Source of the DNA: CAYLXN01 sp964388235
Lineage (GTDB): Bacteria; Patescibacteriota; Saccharimonadia; Saccharimonadales; Saccharimonadaceae
DNA: 28,632 nucleotides
Assembly (NCBI GenBank): GCA_964388235.1
Contig: CAYLXN010000008.1
Location: forward strand, 1-28,632
Reading direction: 5' to 3'
Part shown: positions 1 to 7,077 of the stretch, one piece after another
How positions within the stretch are numbered: the first letter of the stretch is position 1
Layout: the number at the start of each line of letters is the position of its first letter
The notes under the pieces: model-generated
Database searches by the model: none
What the model saw: only the letters and a program-made list of their open reading frames with translations
What the model was told of the DNA's origin: nothing
Made by a program: the position numbers and the translations under genes

Positions 1-51
1 TTGCTAACTCTCTAATATAACCATATTTTTAATTATTTGTCAATAAAATTA

Positions 52-1122
52 TTAAATAATCAACATCGAATCGCCGTAGCTGAGGAAGCGCATTTGCTCT
101 TTGGTGGCGTAGTCGTAGGCTTGATGAAGAAAATCCCAGCTAGCGAAGGCGGCGGCCATCATCAGGACGGTGCTTTTTGGGGCGTGAAAATTGGTGATCA
201 TCGCATCGATCATTTTAAATTCATAGCCAGGATAAATGAAAATATCAGCCTCGCCAGTCAGCGGTTGATAATCAACGTCTTCGGGTGAGTCAGCCAGTTG
301 TTGGCCAAATTTCATGATCTGATCGGCACTGTACTCCAGGCAGCGGGTGACAGTGGTGCCAAGGGCGATCACTCGTCGCTGTTGCTGTTTGGCGTCATGA
401 ATTTGGGCGATCGTGCTTTTGGGAATTTCAAAATACTCCTGATGCATTTGATGCTTGGTGACGTCATCGACTCGGATTGGCAAAAAAGTCCCCAAGCCAA
501 CGTGTAAAGTCAGTCGTGCAATCTTGACGCCTTTACACTCGAGTTGAGCCAATATATCATCAGTTATATTTAGGCTGGCGGTTGGTGCAGCCACCGAACC
601 AGCATGTTCAGCGAAAACTGTTTGGTAGCGTTTGATGTCTTCGGGTGTGGCGTCGCGCTTCATATAGGGTGGTAGGGGTGGAGCACCAAATTTGTCACAT
701 AATTCTAATAAATTGGTCGTCGATTTGACCCGTGCGGTGCCGTTAGCAAAAATTTCGACAACCTCAATTTGATACTTATCAATAACTAATATATCACCAG
801 ATGCAATTTTTCCACGATGAATAATAAAATGCTCAAACCAATCATCATTTCGGCCGTGATTTTCCAATACAATAATCTCTCGCTTGACACCAGTCGATTG
901 CTTGCGCGTCATTAATCGAGCTTTGATGACTTTGGTGTCGTTTAAAACCAATACGTCGCCAGCTTGAAGATAATCCACCAGGTGGCTATACTTGGTTTTG
1001 TTAATTGTTTGGTGCTTTCGGTCCAAGACCAATAAGCCCGATTGGCCGCGGATTTTTGGTGGCTGGTCAGCAATCAAATTTTCTGGTAGCTGGTAGTTAA
1101 AATTGTCTAAATTCAAGCTCAT
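52..1122 (-). CDS. queA: S-adenosylmethionine:tRNA ribosyltransferase-isomerase (QueA)
   Basis: QueA transfers and isomerises the ribosyl group of S-adenosylmethionine onto preQ1 at the tRNA wobble base, forming epoxyqueuosine. It is a cytoplasmic tRNA-modification enzyme. The 356-residue product has the family's usual length and motifs: LNDTKVIKARL near the N-terminus, FAEHAGSVAAPTASL in the middle, LTLHVGLGTFLPIR, and TNFHAPKSTVLMMAAAF near the C-terminus. The ATG lies 7 nt after a TATAAT on the minus strand, so the transcript is probably leaderless. It is divergent from ogt; the two start codons are only 47 nt apart. No other queuosine gene is visible, so the enzyme probably acts on salvaged preQ1 or with genes elsewhere (inference). 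Bases 1-51 downstream are AT-rich, with no recognisable terminator. Confidence 0.96.
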   Translation of the reverse strand: MSLNLDNFNYQLPENLIADQPPKIRGQSGLLVLDRKHQTINKTKYSHLVDYLQAGDVLVLNDTKVIKARLMTRKQSTGVKREIIVLENHGRNDDWFEHFIIHRGKIASGDILVIDKYQIEVVEIFANGTARVKSTTNLLELCDKFGAPPLPPYMKRDATPEDIKRYQTVFAEHAGSVAAPTASLNITDDILAQLECKGVKIARLTLHVGLGTFLPIRVDDVTKHQMHQEYFEIPKSTIAQIHDAKQQQRRVIALGTTVTRCLEYSADQIMKFGQQLADSPEDVDYQPLTGEADIFIYPGYEFKMIDAMITNFHAPKSTVLMMAAAFASWDFLHQAYDYATKEQMRFLSYGDSMLII

Positions 1123-1129
1123 TCTGTAA

Positions 1130-1135
1130 ATTATA
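1130..1135 (-). promoter_or_regulatory. -10 element of leaderless queA promoter
   Basis: TATAAT on the minus strand ends 7 nt before the queA ATG. This spacing puts the transcript start at or next to the start codon. No convincing -35 was seen. Confidence 0.6.
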
Positions 1136-1151
1136 CACCGAAAACCAACTA

Positions 1152-1160
1152 TGCTAAAAT
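1152..1160 (+). promoter_or_regulatory. Extended -10 of ogt promoter
   Basis: TGcTAAAAT lies 9 nt upstream of the ogt ATG at 1170, so the mRNA would be leaderless or nearly so. It sits back to back with the queA -10 in the 47-nt divergent gap. Confidence 0.55.
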
Positions 1161-1169
1161 AAATTTAAG

Positions 1170-1628
1170 ATGAAAAGTCAAACACGAGCTATGACCTTAG
1201 GCAAAATGACGGTTTGGATTGACGGTTCGGCAGTTATTAAAATTGGTCTAAATCAAGCATGCAATTGCAGAGATGTTGATCCGCTACTGGATAAAGTTTT
1301 CGAGCAAATTAACTGGTATTTGGCGGGAAAACTAACCGCTTTTGATTTACCACTGGCACCAGTTGGTACCGAATTTCAGCAGCAGGTTTGGCAGGCGCTG
1401 TTGCAGATTCCTTATGGCCAAACTCGGACTTACGCCCAAATTGCGGCTCAAATCGGCCGACCAAAGGCCGTTCGGGCTGTTGGCACAGCTATTGGCAAAA
1501 ATCCGATTCCAATTATCGTTCCTTGTCATCGAGTGGTGGCGAAAGCTGGCCTGGGCGGTTTTTCGCTTGGTTTGCCAATTAAAAAGCGCCTACTCGCAAT
1601 TGAGCAGGCGCCTAAAACAGATCGCTAA
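1170..1628 (+). CDS. ogt: Methylated-DNA--[protein]-cysteine S-methyltransferase (Ogt/MGMT)
   Basis: This suicide DNA-repair protein moves the alkyl group from O6-alkylguanine (or O4-alkylthymine) to its own cysteine. The 152-residue product contains the C-terminal winged-helix core: TEFQQQVWQALLQIPYGQT (about 67-85), a YAQIA helix, the RAVGTAIGKNP segment carrying the Arg-finger region, and the active site PCHRV with nucleophile Cys119, followed by GLGGFSLG. The N-terminal domain is short. The stop codon overlaps that of the convergent LOG gene by three bases. The 3' end of the coding sequence contains a hairpin that reads as a terminator for the opposite strand. Confidence 0.95.
   Translation: MKSQTRAMTLGKMTVWIDGSAVIKIGLNQACNCRDVDPLLDKVFEQINWYLAGKLTAFDLPLAPVGTEFQQQVWQALLQIPYGQTRTYAQIAAQIGRPKAVRAVGTAIGKNPIPIIVPCHRVVAKAGLGGFSLGLPIKKRLLAIEQAPKTDR
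1581..1611 (-). terminator. Intrinsic terminator for the LOG gene, embedded in the ogt 3' coding end
   Basis: The inverted repeat GCGCCT-a-CTC / GAG-c-AGGCGC (1586-1611, one internal mismatch, 6-nt loop) is followed on the minus strand by five T (1585-1581). Read from the LOG gene, this is a stem-loop plus U-tract about 15 nt past the stop codon. It lies inside ogt codons. Confidence 0.6.
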
Positions 1629-2326
1629 GCTTCTGGTTCTGGGTCAGGTTCGTTTTGGTTGACTAATTCAACCACTTCATCTAGATCATCAGTGATGGTG
1701 TAAATCTGTTCGTCGCCAGGAGAGATAGTGCCCATGGTTAGCATGTGATTTTTGATAAAAGCGTCTAAATCATTCCAAAATTCGCTGCCGTACAAAATTA
1801 CTTTTAGGGCTGGCATTTTCTTGGTTTGAATCAAGGTAATAACTTCGAATAATTCATCAAGCGTACCAAAACCGCCTGGAAAATAAATATAAGCGTGTGA
1901 AAAAAAAGTTAGCGACACTTTGCGGGTGAAAAAATAGCGAAAAGTTAATTCGTCGGTGGTGTAAGGGTTTGGTTCTTGTTCGTGCGGTAATTTGATATTG
2001 AAACCAATCGAGGGTCCGCCAGCGTCATAAGCGCCTTTATTAGAGGAGTCCATAATTCCTGGACCACCGCCACTGACTATGGCATAGCCTTCTTTAGCTA
2101 ATCGTCCAGCCAGTTCATAGGCAGCATCGGTATATTTAACGTTGGTTGGCAGATAGCGGGCTGAGCCAAAAAACGTCACTCGCTTGGGGTATTTAGTTAG
2201 TATATCAAAAGCTTTAACAAATTCTGAGTCGCTGCCAAGTAGGCTCATTTCGGACTTTTTTTGTCGTTGCTGTAATTCTTGAGATGGCTCCCATTTGACT
2301 GAGCCAGGATTTTTATTTTCTTGCAT
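1625..2326 (-). CDS. LOG-family protein (TIGR00730-type, lysine-decarboxylase-like fold)
   Basis: The LOG family is best known for phosphoribohydrolase activity on nucleoside monophosphates (cytokinin-activating LOG in plants); bacterial members often have unknown substrates. The 233-residue product carries both signature motifs: SGGGPGIMDSSNKGA (about 85-99) and PGGFGTLDELFE (about 150-161), which bind nucleotide phosphate and supply the catalytic Arg/Glu region. The frame also has an ATG at 2351-2353. I chose the ATG at 2324-2326 because an extended -10 lies 7 nt upstream of it, matching the leaderless pattern of other genes here; the upstream ATG would lie before the promoter. The C-terminus is acidic (EPDPEPEA). 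Confidence 0.88.
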   Translation of the reverse strand: MQENKNPGSVKWEPSQELQQRQKKSEMSLLGSDSEFVKAFDILTKYPKRVTFFGSARYLPTNVKYTDAAYELAGRLAKEGYAIVSGGGPGIMDSSNKGAYDAGGPSIGFNIKLPHEQEPNPYTTDELTFRYFFTRKVSLTFFSHAYIYFPGGFGTLDELFEVITLIQTKKMPALKVILYGSEFWNDLDAFIKNHMLTMGTISPGDEQIYTITDDLDEVVELVNQNEPDPEPEA

Positions 2327-2333
2327 ACAATCA

Positions 2334-2342
2334 ATTCTAGCA
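2334..2342 (-). promoter_or_regulatory. Extended -10 of LOG-family gene (decides the start)
   Basis: On the minus strand this reads TGcTAGAAT and ends 7 nt before the ATG at 2326. It lies inside the longer open frame that begins at 2353, which argues against the upstream start. Confidence 0.55.
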
Positions 2343-2437
2343 TAAATTAACATAAGCTTTAACCCCCAGTAAGCCTAAATGTTGTATAAAAAACATATTC
2401 TTTAAGCTAAACTTTAATTATTGCTGTTAAGGTAAGG

Positions 2438-2470
2438 CTGTTCGCGGAAGATAAAACAAAAAGCGAACAG
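2438..2470 (+). promoter_or_regulatory. Inverted repeat in the greA leader
   Basis: CTGTTCGC (2438-2445) and GCGAACAG (2463-2470) form a perfect 8-bp stem with a 17-nt loop, ending 4 nt before the Shine-Dalgarno GGAGG (2475-2479). It could modulate ribosome access or be a protein-binding site. A weak -10 candidate (TATAAA, 2385-2390) lies upstream. Confidence 0.45.
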
Positions 2471-2483
2471 AAATGGAGGCACA

Positions 2484-2957
2484 ATGAAAATTACTGCTAA
2501 CACAATCTATTTGACTAAAAAGGGCTTCAAAAAGCTCAAAAAAGACGTCGCTCAACTGCGTCAAGATCGGAAAAATATCGAGAGCGACATTCGAAGTTTG
2601 GATAAAAAAGATAATCGCGATCATTCTTATGCTAGAAATGAATATCTTGATCGCCTCAATTCAATTGATCAAGAAATTACCGAAAAGCAGCTCTATTTGC
2701 GGCGGGCGAAAATTTTGCCACGAACTCAAAATGCTGTTGAAGTGATGATGGGGTCAGTAGTCGAGCTGATTGACAAGGCGACTGGTCGCAAGAGCGAATA
2801 CCAGATAGTTGAAAGCCTTGAAGCCAATCCTAGCCAAGGTCGGATTTCGGTCGAGAGTCCGTTGGGCCAGCAGCTAGTTGGCAAAAAAGCTAACGATTGG
2901 ATTGAACTTGATCTGGGGCTGAAAAAACGCTGTCTCAAGCTAACTGACATTAAATAA
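2484..2957 (+). CDS. greA: GreA/GreB-family transcription factor
   Basis: GreA-type factors insert a coiled coil into the RNA polymerase secondary channel and stimulate cleavage of backtracked RNA. The 157-residue product has the family layout: an N-terminal coiled coil (YLTKKGFKKLKKDVAQLRQD to about 80), then a C-terminal FKBP-like domain with GSVVELID and GRISVESPLGQQLVGKKAND. At the coiled-coil tip the usual GDLSENAEY is replaced by RDHSYARNEY. The first acidic residue is kept, but the second catalytic Glu appears lost and one residue is added. It may therefore be a Gfh-like regulator rather than a full cleavage factor (inference). It has a strong SD (GGAGG) and is followed by an intrinsic terminator. 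Confidence 0.88.
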   Translation: MKITANTIYLTKKGFKKLKKDVAQLRQDRKNIESDIRSLDKKDNRDHSYARNEYLDRLNSIDQEITEKQLYLRRAKILPRTQNAVEVMMGSVVELIDKATGRKSEYQIVESLEANPSQGRISVESPLGQQLVGKKANDWIELDLGLKKRCLKLTDIK

Positions 2958-2978
2958 AGCAAAAACATTATCAAATCG

Positions 2979-3008
2979 AAAGCAGATAGCAAAACTATCT
3001 GCTTTTTT
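2979..3008 (+). terminator. Intrinsic terminator after greA
   Basis: AAAGCAGATAG / CTATCTGCTTT is a perfect 11-bp stem with a 5-nt CAAAA loop and continues into a T run to 3008. It lies 22 nt after the greA stop. Confidence 0.9.
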
Positions 3009-3017
3009 GTTGAAATA

Positions 3018-3026
3018 TGATATAAT
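3018..3026 (+). promoter_or_regulatory. Extended -10 promoter for the 3059 gene and rmuC
   Basis: TGaTATAAT, directly after the greA terminator. Unlike the leaderless genes, it leaves a leader of about 25 nt containing a GGGAGAAGGA Shine-Dalgarno before the ATG at 3059. Confidence 0.65.
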
Positions 3027-3058
3027 TAGAAAAAGTAACGGTTGGGAGAAGGATAGAT

Positions 3059-3532
3059 ATGTCAACGATTGAACTACAGATCGATAACGATTACAATAAT
3101 TTTTTTGCGATACCAGTCCGGCAGTTCTGGAAAGTGCTGGTTTTGGGCGTGGTTTTAGGGGCGCTGTTGGCGGTATCTTTTCCGCTGATTTCGTACATTA
3201 CTTGCAATTATTTCAGTTCAGTTTGCCAAATGAACCCGATAGTCGTCACTCGAATCAGTTTAATCGTCTTGGCAATTATTAGTCTAATCACAATGATTGG
3301 TTTTGGTGTTCAGCGTTCGATCGTGGTGGCGCTGGCTTACTTGGCGGTCATGTGGGTATTTCACTTGAGCTATGAGGCTGGTCTTGGCTGGCGAATTTTA
3401 GTCTATGCGTTTATGTCGGCGACGGTTTTGTCACTATTTCATTGGCTGAGCGGCTTGCGCAGTTGGTTGCTGTCATTAATTCTAACAGTAGTGACGGCGG
3501 CAGCGATTGTATTTGTGCTGATTAATTTTTAA
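3059..3532 (+). CDS. Uncharacterised polytopic membrane protein
   Basis: I do not recognise this 157-residue protein. It starts with about 22 hydrophilic residues, followed by about five hydrophobic segments (roughly 24-48, 62-84, 87-106, 112-128, 133-156), so it is an integral membrane protein. Two cysteines (CNYFSSVC) flank the first predicted loop and could form a disulfide if the loop is extracytoplasmic. It has its own promoter and SD and is followed 24 nt later by rmuC, with no terminator between them, so the two are probably co-transcribed. Confidence 0.75.
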   Translation: MSTIELQIDNDYNNFFAIPVRQFWKVLVLGVVLGALLAVSFPLISYITCNYFSSVCQMNPIVVTRISLIVLAIISLITMIGFGVQRSIVVALAYLAVMWVFHLSYEAGLGWRILVYAFMSATVLSLFHWLSGLRSWLLSLILTVVTAAAIVFVLINF

Positions 3533-3555
3533 GTAATAAGAAAGGGTGGTGTAGT

Positions 3556-4665
3556 GTGGAAACGGCGTTGATAATCGCGATTGCGATACTGATAATTGGT
3601 TTGTTGGTGGTGGTTTTGTATTTTCAAAATCTGATCAAGCAATTAACTTTAAACAATGACAAGAATGACAATCTCGAGGTTCTTAATTTTTTGAAAACCG
3701 ATCTTGATAGTTTGAGCGGGCGAATTGATAAACTTAAAGATTCGGTCAGTCAGTCTAATTTGTCAGTGACGGAAAAACTGGAGCGTAGCGGCAACGAAAT
3801 GAATCAATCAGTGCAAAGGCAGCTGGTTCAGAGTTCCAAGTTAATTGCCGATGTCACGAATCGACTGACAAAGCTAGATGAAACCAACGCTCGAGTAGTT
3901 AGCGTAGCGGATGAGCTGAAAACCTTGCAAAATGTGCTGCAAAACCCTAAACAGCGCGGTGTGTTTGGTGAATATTATCTAGAAAATGTTCTGGATAATG
4001 TCTTGTCGCCCAGCCAATATCAGATGCAGTATCGCTTTAAAAATGGTGAGGCGGTGGATGCGGTGGTTTTTTTGGATGGCAAGCAAGTTCTGCCGATTGA
4101 TAGCAAATTTAGTCTCGAAAATTATAATCGCTTGATTGAAGTTACTGATCAGGCAACCAAAACCAAGCTATTAGCGGCGGTGCGGAATGATTTGAAAACT
4201 AGAATTGATGAAACTAGCAAATACATTCGACCAGCTGAAAACACGATGGAGTTTGCGTTTATGTTTATTCCTAGTGAGTCGTTATATTATGATTTGCTGA
4301 ACAATAAAGTCGGTTCGGCTGGATCGGAGCGGGATTTGGTTGAATATGCTTTTCGAGATAAACACGTGATTATCGTCAGTCCGACTAGTTTTATGGCCTA
4401 TTTGCAAACAGTGTTGCAGGGTTTGAGAAGTTTGCAAATTGAAAAGCAAGCTAAGCAGATTCAAATTCAAGTTGGTAAGTTGGGGGTTCATATTAAAAAC
4501 TTTGATAGTTTACTAACTAAAATGGGTAAATCATTGTCAACAACAGTTAATCATTATAATAATTCGTACAAAGAATTAGGTAAGATCAATAAAGACGTCG
4601 TGGCGATCGCTGATCAAAACTCAGATGTATTGCCAGAAATCATTGATCGGCCGATTGTTGATTAA
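3556..4665 (+). CDS. rmuC: RmuC-family membrane-anchored protein
   Basis: RmuC proteins have a PD-(D/E)XK-like nuclease fold and limit inversions at short inverted repeats in E. coli; their biochemical role is unsettled. The 369-residue product has an N-terminal transmembrane helix (about 4-23), a long coiled coil (about 35-130), and the conserved RmuC domain (about 130-330) with GVFGEYYLENVL, VDAVVFLDGKQVLPIDSKF and the EFAFMFIPSES-like segment. Translation starts at GTG 3556, preceded by AAGGGTGG. Its presence in a window with an extreme inverted-repeat gene is suggestive, but no link is shown. A 30-nt perfect palindrome follows it. Confidence 0.92.
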   Translation: METALIIAIAILIIGLLVVVLYFQNLIKQLTLNNDKNDNLEVLNFLKTDLDSLSGRIDKLKDSVSQSNLSVTEKLERSGNEMNQSVQRQLVQSSKLIADVTNRLTKLDETNARVVSVADELKTLQNVLQNPKQRGVFGEYYLENVLDNVLSPSQYQMQYRFKNGEAVDAVVFLDGKQVLPIDSKFSLENYNRLIEVTDQATKTKLLAAVRNDLKTRIDETSKYIRPAENTMEFAFMFIPSESLYYDLLNNKVGSAGSERDLVEYAFRDKHVIIVSPTSFMAYLQTVLQGLRSLQIEKQAKQIQIQVGKLGVHIKNFDSLLTKMGKSLSTTVNHYNNSYKELGKINKDVVAIADQNSDVLPEIIDRPIVD

Positions 4666-4681
4666 AATTTAGCGATAACAA

Positions 4682-4711
4682 AAATATGACCACCGATCGG
4701 TGGTCATATTT
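4682..4711. terminator. Bidirectional terminator palindrome between rmuC and the aquaporin-like gene
   Basis: This is a perfect 30-nt palindrome: AAATATGACCACC, GATC, GGTGGTCATATTT. It sits between convergent genes. The minus-strand read is followed by TTTTTG and the plus-strand read by only TTT, so it should serve the aquaporin-like gene best and rmuC more weakly. Confidence 0.8.
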
Positions 4712-4733
4712 AGATTGTGATTGGTTTCGCTAA

Positions 4734-5717
4734 TTAAGCTTTTCGAGCCAATCGGTTAGTGATTTTGTAAATGAAACCACCGACGATTGCGCCAGCTAGT
4801 GGTGCAGCTGCGTAAATTGCGATTACCCAACCCCAATTGTTCCAATCTGGGCTTAGAGCGGCCATCATAGCTGGATTGAGGATCGAAAAGGCTGTTTTGC
4901 CGCCAGATGTAAGTTGGTCAAAGGTGATAAAGGTTGCTAATTGAGTGGTTACCAAAATTGCTGCTGTAGTGCCTAAGCCATAAACGGCGCCACGAATGGC
5001 TGGGTTTTTCTTAGGATCAGCTAGGTAGCCTGAAACCAAGAAGGCTAGGATCATAGCGCCAGCAAATTCAATTACTAGCAGTGACTTGGCTTTGTCTTGG
5101 TTGAATATAGTTTCGGTTTTGCCATCTTCTTTGGTTTCGGTTTTTTGTGGCAATCGCAACTTTAGGGTTGAAGGATATTGCTCATCAAGCATCTGCTGTA
5201 CAGCTTCTTGACCGCCGTACTGCTCAATCATTTCGGGAGTAATTTCCGCTTTAGTAACTTGGCTGGTGGCTGCATTTAGCAAGATGAAAGCCAGCATAGC
5301 CCCCAATACTTGAGCTACGATTTGGACAAAAGCTCGAGCTGGAGTGATTTTTTTCAGTAGGGCTGCTAGGACTGAAAAGATTGGATTGAATAGTCCTTTT
5401 AGTGCAGTGTAAATAGCCAAACTGCCAATTGCAAAAAGAATCAAGGCAAATTGACCGTTTGCTGCTACAAAACCAAAGCCGGTAGCCGACATGGTGATCG
5501 ATAGAAACAAAGCGGTTAAAGCGAAAGCACCGACTAATTCGATAAATGCATTGCTTAAGCTAGCCTCGCTGAAAATTTCTTCTTTTAGGGTTAGTTGTTT
5601 TGTGTTGTTGCCAGAAACTACTCGAGTAACTGTAGTGGTTTTTGTCGAAGTAGCGGGGCTAGTCGACTTGGTTGTTGACCGTGACTTGGTCTTTGGCTTA
5701 GTTTTTTTATTGGCCAT
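4734..5717 (-). CDS. Aquaporin-like (MIP superfamily) channel with unusual N-terminal tail and loop
   Basis: MIP channels pass water or small neutral solutes through two half-membrane helices, each usually carrying NPA. The 327-residue product has two such half-repeats: FNPIFSVLAAL (NPI at 111-113), followed by a VAQVLGAMLAFILL helix, and SILNPAMMAAL (NPA at 281-283), followed by WVIAIYAAAPLAGAIVGGFIY. The first motif is NPI instead of NPA, and the Arg that normally follows the second NPA is Met284, so the selectivity filter differs. Extra parts are a Lys/Thr/Ser-rich hydrophilic N-terminal tail (about 1-45) and a charged loop of about 55 residues (about 152-208) between the halves. The start has a strong SD (AAAAAAGGAG). 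It stands alone on the minus strand. Confidence 0.82.
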   Translation of the reverse strand: MANKKTKPKTKSRSTTKSTSPATSTKTTTVTRVVSGNNTKQLTLKEEIFSEASLSNAFIELVGAFALTALFLSITMSATGFGFVAANGQFALILFAIGSLAIYTALKGLFNPIFSVLAALLKKITPARAFVQIVAQVLGAMLAFILLNAATSQVTKAEITPEMIEQYGGQEAVQQMLDEQYPSTLKLRLPQKTETKEDGKTETIFNQDKAKSLLVIEFAGAMILAFLVSGYLADPKKNPAIRGAVYGLGTTAAILVTTQLATFITFDQLTSGGKTAFSILNPAMMAALSPDWNNWGWVIAIYAAAPLAGAIVGGFIYKITNRLARKA

Positions 5718-5829
5718 AAAACTCCTTTTTTATTAACGATTTATTAGTTAAGTCATTTTAATTACTAAAACTAAAATGAAGCTTAATCTTTCAAAATTAT
5801 ACCATAAATCCGTTTTAGTGGGTAATTGA

Positions 5830-5838
5830 TGTTATAAT
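5830..5838 (+). promoter_or_regulatory. Extended -10 of leaderless 5846-pheS-pheT operon
   Basis: TGtTATAAT ends 7 nt before the ATG at 5846. No SD precedes that ATG. Confidence 0.65.
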
Positions 5839-5845
5839 TAATTGC

Positions 5846-6070
5846 ATGGGATTAATAATGCAAAAACAAGATGGAGAAACGGACTTGCAACGACAAGTGA
5901 CGGCTAATTTGCGCCAACGTCGTCAAGCTCAAGACGACAGCGAGCGGCCAGTAGTTATGAATTATGATGATTTGAGCGACACCGCGTCGAGCTCGGGTCG
6001 AGCTGGAGTAATTATCTTCTTATTAATAATTATCGGCGCTATTGTTTTTGCCTATGTAAGTGGAAGTTAA
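5846..6070 (+). CDS. Small C-terminally anchored membrane protein upstream of pheS
   Basis: This 74-residue protein is not recognised. It has a charged, Gln/Arg/Asp-rich N-terminal part (about 1-50) and a single hydrophobic helix near the C-terminus (GVIIFLLIIIGAIVFAYV), giving a tail-anchored topology. It begins 7 nt after an extended -10, so the mRNA is probably leaderless. An in-frame ATG (Met5) is an alternative start. The stop lies 2 nt before the pheS ATG, so it is the first gene of the pheST operon and may serve to couple translation into pheS (inference). Confidence 0.7.
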   Translation: MGLIMQKQDGETDLQRQVTANLRQRRQAQDDSERPVVMNYDDLSDTASSSGRAGVIIFLLIIIGAIVFAYVSGS

Positions 6071-6072
6071 TT

Positions 6073-7077
6073 ATGGATTTAGAGACGTTAAAGCAGCAAT
6101 TATTAAATCAAATTAGTCAGTCGAAGCAGCCTGAAGCAGTACTTAAAGACCCAGCATTGAAGCAACTTTATGGTCAAATTCCGAAGCTCGATCCGAGCGA
6201 ACGGGCGGCCTTTGGCCAGCGGATCAATCAGCTAAAATCGGCGCTTGAAATTGCTATCATCGATCGTCAAGACGAGCTCGCTCAAGTCGATATTAGGCCA
6301 ATTGATGTAACTGCACCAACCGATGTCAATCAAACTTTTCCTGAAGTTTTACCAGCTGAATTTGGCAGTCGCCACCCGCTGATGACCGAGCTTGAGCAAG
6401 TGGTTGATATTTATACCCGGATGGGTTTTGAGGCGGTTGAGTCACGACAAATTGATGATGATTTTCATATGTTTACGTCGCTTAATTTTCCAGCCGACCA
6501 TCCAGCTCGTGATGATTATGATACTTTTCGAACCGAGGAGGGTTTGATTCCACCAGCTCACACTTCGACCATGCAGTATCGGATTTTGCAGGCTGGTTTG
6601 GATAAGCTAGCGCGTGGTGAAGCGATTGCGACGGTCAGCTATGGTCGGGTGTTTCGCAATGAAGATGTTGATGCGACGCATGAGCATACTTTTTATCAGT
6701 GCGAGGGCGTTTATGTGGCCGAAAATATTGGCTTGAGTCATATGATTAGCGTGCTGAAGGAGTTTTTTGACAGTTATTATCAACAAGATTTGGCGATTAA
6801 AACTCAACCAGCTTATTTTCCGTTTGTGGAGCCAGGTTTGGAATTTTTGATTGAACGACCAGCCAGTTTAGGCGGTAAGCCGGGTGATTGGTTGGAAATG
6901 ATGGGTTGCGGCATGATTCATCCGAATGTGCTAGAAATGGCAGGCATTGATCCGAAGCGCTATTCCGGCTTTGCGTGGGGCGGCGGCATTGACCGCTTGG
7001 TGATGCTTAAATATGGCATCGATGACGTCCGGCATTTTGAAGCGGCAAAACTTAACTTTTTGAGGAAATTTGTATGA
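6073..7077 (+). CDS. pheS: Phenylalanine--tRNA ligase alpha subunit
   Basis: This is the catalytic subunit of the alpha2-beta2 PheRS that charges tRNA-Phe. The 334-residue product has an N-terminal coiled-coil arm (about 1-85) and the class II core: HPLMTELEQVVDIYTRMGFE, a HTSTMQYR segment, GRVFRNEDVDATHEHTFYQ (motif 2), and the motif 3 region GFAWGGGIDRLVMLKYGIDD. The stop TGA overlaps the pheT start (ATGA), indicating translational coupling. Confidence 0.97.
   Translation: MDLETLKQQLLNQISQSKQPEAVLKDPALKQLYGQIPKLDPSERAAFGQRINQLKSALEIAIIDRQDELAQVDIRPIDVTAPTDVNQTFPEVLPAEFGSRHPLMTELEQVVDIYTRMGFEAVESRQIDDDFHMFTSLNFPADHPARDDYDTFRTEEGLIPPAHTSTMQYRILQAGLDKLARGEAIATVSYGRVFRNEDVDATHEHTFYQCEGVYVAENIGLSHMISVLKEFFDSYYQQDLAIKTQPAYFPFVEPGLEFLIERPASLGGKPGDWLEMMGCGMIHPNVLEMAGIDPKRYSGFAWGGGIDRLVMLKYGIDDVRHFEAAKLNFLRKFV

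Noticed and set aside
2327..2353. Upstream ATG extending the LOG gene by 9 codons
   Set aside because: The likely -10 (2334-2342, minus strand) lies inside this extension.
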